A stretch of 9,574 bases of DNA, taken from the NCBI GenBank assembly GCA_041164825.1, contig JBEAOO010000145.1, forward strand, positions 1 to 9,574, read 5' to 3'. The stretch comes from JBEAOO01 sp041164825. GTDB taxonomy: Bacteria; Pseudomonadota; Gammaproteobacteria; Burkholderiales; Burkholderiaceae_C. How positions within the stretch are numbered: the first letter of the stretch is position 1; each line of letters begins with the position of its first letter. Positions 6,628-9,574 of this stretch are shown here, one piece after another. The notes below the pieces were generated by a model. That model saw nothing but the letters and a program-made list of their open reading frames with translations, had not been told where the DNA came from and did no database searches. Position numbers and translations under genes: made by a program.

Positions 6628-6752
6628 CCGGGCGGCTTGGCCTCGGGGTGGATGTCAGGTTTTGGGGGTGAGGGGTGCGCGCTCCTTGCCGAGCGCTGCG
6701 CTGGTGCGGGCGCGGGTGTCCCGGCGTGCAGCCCGCGCCCGATGTGTCGCGC
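6628..6752. other. Non-coding stretch between the nrt control region and the small gene
   Basis: No credible reading frame is seen. The stretch holds GC-rich inverted repeats: arms GCGCTC and GAGCGC at 6679-6696, and the longer pair at 6707-6741 listed separately. Together with the leader, the region from 6355 to 6752 is non-coding. Confidence 0.5.
6707..6741 (-). repeat. Perfect 10-bp GC-rich inverted repeat
   Basis: The arms CGGGCGCGGG (6707-6716) and CCCGCGCCCG (6732-6741) are fully complementary across a 15-nt loop. It starts 11 nt after the stop of the small - strand gene. No T tract follows on either strand, so it is not a standard intrinsic terminator. It may protect the transcript 3' end or act with Rho. 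Confidence 0.6.
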
Positions 6753-7037
6753 TCAGGGGCGGGAGGCGGCGGCCAAGCAGCGGCGCAACCAGTTGCGCAG
6801 GGGCTGAAAGGAGCTGGCGAGCGGCCCTGGCGTGGTGGCCTCGCGCTGCTCCAGCAGGTGGCGCGCCGAGAGCATGGCGATGAATTTTCGGACCTCGCTG
6901 CGACGCAGGCCACTGCTCAAGGCCAGTTGTTGTGTCGACATGTGGCGGTGCGACATGTCACTGAGCATGCGCCGATGCGGCGTCTTGTTGTAGGGGGCAG
7001 GCAACTCAGGCCAACCCAGCAACCGGTACTCTTTCAT
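6753..7037 (-). CDS. Small uncharacterised protein with winged-helix-like segment
   Basis: I do not recognise this 94-aa product as a named protein. Residues 33-67 (from MSTQQLALSSGLRRSEVRKF to LLEQRE) follow the pattern of a helix-turn-helix with a following wing: a short helix, a turn at SSG, a recognition helix RRSEVRKFIAML, then SARHLLEQRE. This resembles MarR-like or other small winged-helix domains. The C-terminus is basic (RNWLRRCLAAASRP), and no signal or membrane segment is seen. I chose ATG at 7037 because the protein-like sequence begins at MKEYRLLGWPELPAPY; further upstream the open frame looks like antisense of tsaD. A poor GGGGA abuts the ATG. It lies between two differently oriented units and upstream of the nrt operon, so a local regulatory role is possible but unproven. 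Confidence 0.7.
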   Translation of the reverse strand: MKEYRLLGWPELPAPYNKTPHRRMLSDMSHRHMSTQQLALSSGLRRSEVRKFIAMLSARHLLEQREATTPGPLASSFQPLRNWLRRCLAAASRP

Positions 7038-7253
7038 TCCCCGACGTCTTTCAGTGTGATGCCACCTCACCGGTGGGCCGGCGTAGGCAGATTTCCCGAC
7101 GACAGGGTAGTCGCAAGCGGCCGCCCAGTGATGAAAGTCACAGCGAAAATTGATAAAAACGCTGGTTTGAGGGTGCGAGTGGGTGACGCTGGGCACGCTC
7201 GGTGCGTCGGCGGCCCGAGGGGCGGCGTTCGGCCCGCCCTTTAAACTGTCTGC

Positions 7254-8297
7254 ATGAATGTATTGGGTGTGGAATCGTCCTGTGACGAAACAGGCGTGGC
7301 CTGGGTGAGTGCCGAGCCGGGCACGGTGGTGCCCACATTGCGTGCGCACGCGCTGTACAGCCAAATCGACATGCATCAGGCTTACGGTGGCGTGGTGCCC
7401 GAGCTGGCCTCGCGCGACCACATTCGCCGGGTCGTGCCTTTGACGCGCCAGGTGCTGGCCGAGGCCGGTGGCTCGTTGGCTGACATCGATGTGGTGGCCT
7501 TTACGCAAGGGCCCGGCTTGGCTGGCGCGCTGCTCGTGGGCGCGGGCGTGGCTTGTGCCTTGGGCGCCGCTTTGGGCAAGCCGGTGCTGGGTGTGCACCA
7601 CCTCGAAGGGCATTTGCTCTCGCCCTTCTTGTCGGCCGATCCGCCGGAGTTTCCCTTTGTGGCCTTGCTGGTGTCGGGGGGGCACACCCAACTGATGCGT
7701 GTCGACGACGTCGGCAGCTGCGAACTGTTGGGCGAGAGCATCGACGACGCGGCCGGCGAGGCTTTTGACAAATCGGCCAAGCTGATGGGCCTGGGTTACC
7801 CCGGTGGCCCGGCCTTGGCCAAGCTGGCCGAGCAGGGCAGGGCGGACGCCTTTGATTTGCCGCGCCCCTTGCTGCGCAGCGGCAACCTTGATTTTTCGTT
7901 TGCCGGTTTGAAGACGGCGGTGCGCACGCAATGGGTGAAGCTCGACGCCGCGACGCAGGGCGTGAGTGAGGTGCAGCGCGCTGACCTGGCCGCGTCCACG
8001 CAGCAAGCCATCGTCGATGTGTTGGTGAAAAAGTCGATGTCCGCGCTGGCCGAGACGGGCTTGAAGCGCTTGGTGGTGGCGGGTGGGGTGGGCGCCAACG
8101 TGGCGCTGCGCCGGCAGCTCAACGCCGCCTGCGCCCGGCGCCAGGTGCGGGTGCACTACCCGGAGCTCGCTCTGTGCACCGACAACGGCGCCATGATCGC
8201 CTTGGCGGCCGCCATGCGCTTGCAGCGCGGTTTGGCGCAAGCGCACACCGACTACGCCTTTAACGTGCGCCCGCGCTGGCCGCTGGCTGAGGCCTGA
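7254..8297 (+). CDS. tsaD: TsaD, tRNA N6-threonylcarbamoyladenosine synthase subunit
   Basis: TsaD (formerly Gcp/YgjD) transfers the threonylcarbamoyl group from threonylcarbamoyl-AMP to A37 of ANN-decoding tRNAs, working with TsaB and TsaE in the cytoplasm. The product is 347 aa, slightly longer than the 337 aa of E. coli. It begins VLGVESSCDETGVA. The metal-binding HLEGH places H116 and H120; SGGHT lies at 141-145, DDAAGEAFDK at 164-173, AGGVGANVALR at 276-286, and the third metal ligand D310 is in CTDNGAMIA. The ATG at 7254 has no Shine-Dalgarno; a TTTAAACT sequence lies just 7 nt upstream, so the mRNA leader may be very short. It diverges from the small - strand gene, with 216 nt between them. 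Confidence 0.97.
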   Translation: MNVLGVESSCDETGVAWVSAEPGTVVPTLRAHALYSQIDMHQAYGGVVPELASRDHIRRVVPLTRQVLAEAGGSLADIDVVAFTQGPGLAGALLVGAGVACALGAALGKPVLGVHHLEGHLLSPFLSADPPEFPFVALLVSGGHTQLMRVDDVGSCELLGESIDDAAGEAFDKSAKLMGLGYPGGPALAKLAEQGRADAFDLPRPLLRSGNLDFSFAGLKTAVRTQWVKLDAATQGVSEVQRADLAASTQQAIVDVLVKKSMSALAETGLKRLVVAGGVGANVALRRQLNAACARRQVRVHYPELALCTDNGAMIALAAAMRLQRGLAQAHTDYAFNVRPRWPLAEA

Positions 8298-8427
8298 GCA
8301 ACAGGCCGGCGGTCGACTGCGCGATGACATCCCCCTCACCTCGGCCGCAACCCATCCCCTCCGCGAACTCGGGCGATCCGACACCGGCGCGGCAGGGCCA
8401 GACCGAATCGCCAATGAGAGCAAACGC

Positions 8428-9574
8428 ATGACCATTAAACGCAGTCACTGGGCGCTCGCCGCGCTCTGCGCCGCGCTCGGCCACAGCGCGCCGCACGCTG
8501 CCGCCGTTTCCGAGCCCATCAAGCTGGCCATGATTGAAGGCCTGTCGGGCAGCTTTGCCAACGCTGGCGAAGCGGTGTATCGCAACCTGCTGATCGCCGT
8601 GGACCGGGTGAACGCGCGCGGTGGCGTGCACTTGCCGGGCGGCGCGCGGCCGCTGGCGTTGGTGAGGCTCGACAGCAAAGGCAGCCCCGAGGAGTCCGTG
8701 GCGTTGCTGCGCTCGGCGGTCGATCAGCACGCCCCCTTTGTGCTGCAGGGCAATGGCTCCGGCGCGGCCGCGGCCTTGGTCGAGGCGATCAACAAGCACA
8801 ACCAGCGCGAGCCAGCGCAGCGCTTGCTGTTCCTCAACTATTCGGCGGTGGATCCGGCGTTGACCAACGAGAAATGCAGCTTCTGGCACTTCCGCTTCGA
8901 CGCCCATGCCGACATGCGCATGTCGGCGCTCACCGATGTGATGCGCGGCGACGCGGCGGTGAAAAAGGTGTATTTGATCGGCCAAGACTACAGCTTCGGC
9001 CAGGCCGTGTTGCGCAGTGCTCGCGCGCAGATTGGGGCCAAGCGGCCCGACATCCAGATCGTTGGCGACGAGCTGCACCCCGTGGGCCGGGTGAAAGACT
9101 TCCTGCCCTATGTGGCCAAGATCAAGGCCAGCGGCGCGCAGGCCGTGGTCACCGGCAATTGGGGCAATGACCTGACGCTGTTGATCAAGGCCGCCCGCGA
9201 GGCCGGTGTCGATGCGAAGTTTTATACCTTCTACGGCAACGCACTCGGCGCGCCGGCGGCCATCGGCGAGGCCGGCGTGGGCCGGGTTTTGGCCGTGGCC
9301 GAGTGGCATCCCAATGTGGGCGGCGTAGCTTCGGAGCGCTTTTACGCCGACTTCCGCCAGCGCTTCGCCAAGCCGCAAGATGATTATGTGCACGCCCGCA
9401 TGCAGGTGATGATCGAGATGTTGGCCGCGGCCATCGAGCGCGCCCGCAGCACCGACGCGGTGGCCGTGGCCCGCGCACTCGAAGGCGCCAAGGTGACGCC
9501 GGCCATGCTGGGCGGCTTTCACACCGGCACCCTGCGCGCGGCCGATCACCAGTTCATCCAGCCCCTGTATGTGA
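8428..9574 (+). CDS. Branched-chain amino acid-type ABC transporter binding protein (3' end cut)
   Basis: The frame is open from ATG 8428 to the window edge, giving 382 residues without a stop. The N-terminus is a Sec-type signal: MTIKRSHW, a hydrophobic ALAALCAALG, and a likely cleavage after PHAAA at residue 26. The mature start PIKLAMIEGLSGSFANAGEA and the segments RFDAHADMRM, VYLIGQDYSFGQ and VTGNWGNDLTLLIKAAREAG match the Peripla_BP_6 / LivK-like family (COG0683), which delivers amino acids, amides or related solutes to Liv-type permeases. The substrate cannot be told. A weak GAGAG lies 7 nt before the ATG. It follows tsaD by 130 nt; no transporter partner is visible inside the window. 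Only a short C-terminal piece should be missing. Confidence 0.88.
   Translation, partial: MTIKRSHWALAALCAALGHSAPHAAAVSEPIKLAMIEGLSGSFANAGEAVYRNLLIAVDRVNARGGVHLPGGARPLALVRLDSKGSPEESVALLRSAVDQHAPFVLQGNGSGAAAALVEAINKHNQREPAQRLLFLNYSAVDPALTNEKCSFWHFRFDAHADMRMSALTDVMRGDAAVKKVYLIGQDYSFGQAVLRSARAQIGAKRPDIQIVGDELHPVGRVKDFLPYVAKIKASGAQAVVTGNWGNDLTLLIKAAREAGVDAKFYTFYGNALGAPAAIGEAGVGRVLAVAEWHPNVGGVASERFYADFRQRFAKPQDDYVHARMQVMIEMLAAAIERARSTDAVAVARALEGAKVTPAMLGGFHTGTLRAADHQFIQPLYV

Noticed and set aside
7038..7253. Sigma-70 promoters for the small gene and tsaD in the divergent intergenic region.
   Set aside because: The AT-rich patch around 7142-7160 is suggestive, but no -35/-10 pair with proper spacing is convincing on either strand.
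8298..8427. Terminator or promoter between tsaD and the binding-protein gene.
   Set aside because: No stem with a T tract and no clear promoter elements are seen; whether the two genes are co-transcribed cannot be judged.
7038..8435. A long open frame on the - strand antisense to tsaD, continuous with the small gene at 6753-7037.
   Set aside because: It mirrors the codon pattern of tsaD in GC-rich DNA, its translation looks random (rich in H, R, Q, G), and protein-like sequence begins only at 7037.

Overview
This is a GC-rich window. Its genes resemble those of a betaproteobacterium of the Burkholderiales, probably the Comamonadaceae. That placement is inferred from protein resemblance, operon content and composition; no search was run.

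Layout: (1) Positions 1-3072, + strand, hold the end of an isc iron-sulfur assembly operon: the 3' end of iscA, then hscB, hscA and fdx. An intrinsic-terminator-like hairpin lies between iscA and hscB, and a strong terminator follows fdx. No iscX follows. (2) Positions 3184-6623, - strand, hold a complete ABC importer of the nitrate/nitrite class, ordered nrtA (Tat-exported binding protein), nrtB (permease), nrtD (ATPase). It converges on the isc operon and has its own terminator. Its upstream region carries a near-consensus sigma-54 promoter and then a leader of about 155 nt. In that leader, two stacked hairpins precede an intrinsic terminator, and the second hairpin is mutually exclusive with the terminator. 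The layout resembles nitrate-responsive antitermination leaders of the NasR/NasT (ANTAR) type. (3) Positions 6753-7037, - strand, encode a small uncharacterised protein with a winged-helix-like segment. (4) Positions 7254-8297, + strand, encode tsaD for tRNA t6A synthesis. (5) From 8428 to the window end, + strand, runs an almost complete periplasmic binding protein of the branched-chain amino acid (Peripla_BP_6) type.

How the parts fit: hscB, hscA and fdx supply the chaperone and electron-transfer half of Fe-S assembly. The Nrt importer would bring in nitrate for assimilation, and its control region suggests two inputs: general nitrogen status through sigma-54, and nitrate/nitrite through leader antitermination. 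tsaD and the amino-acid binding protein have no evident functional link to these. Most core genes are ordinary members of known families. The least ordinary parts are the nrtA control region and the small HTH-like gene. I saw no mobile element, CRISPR array, tRNA or rRNA.
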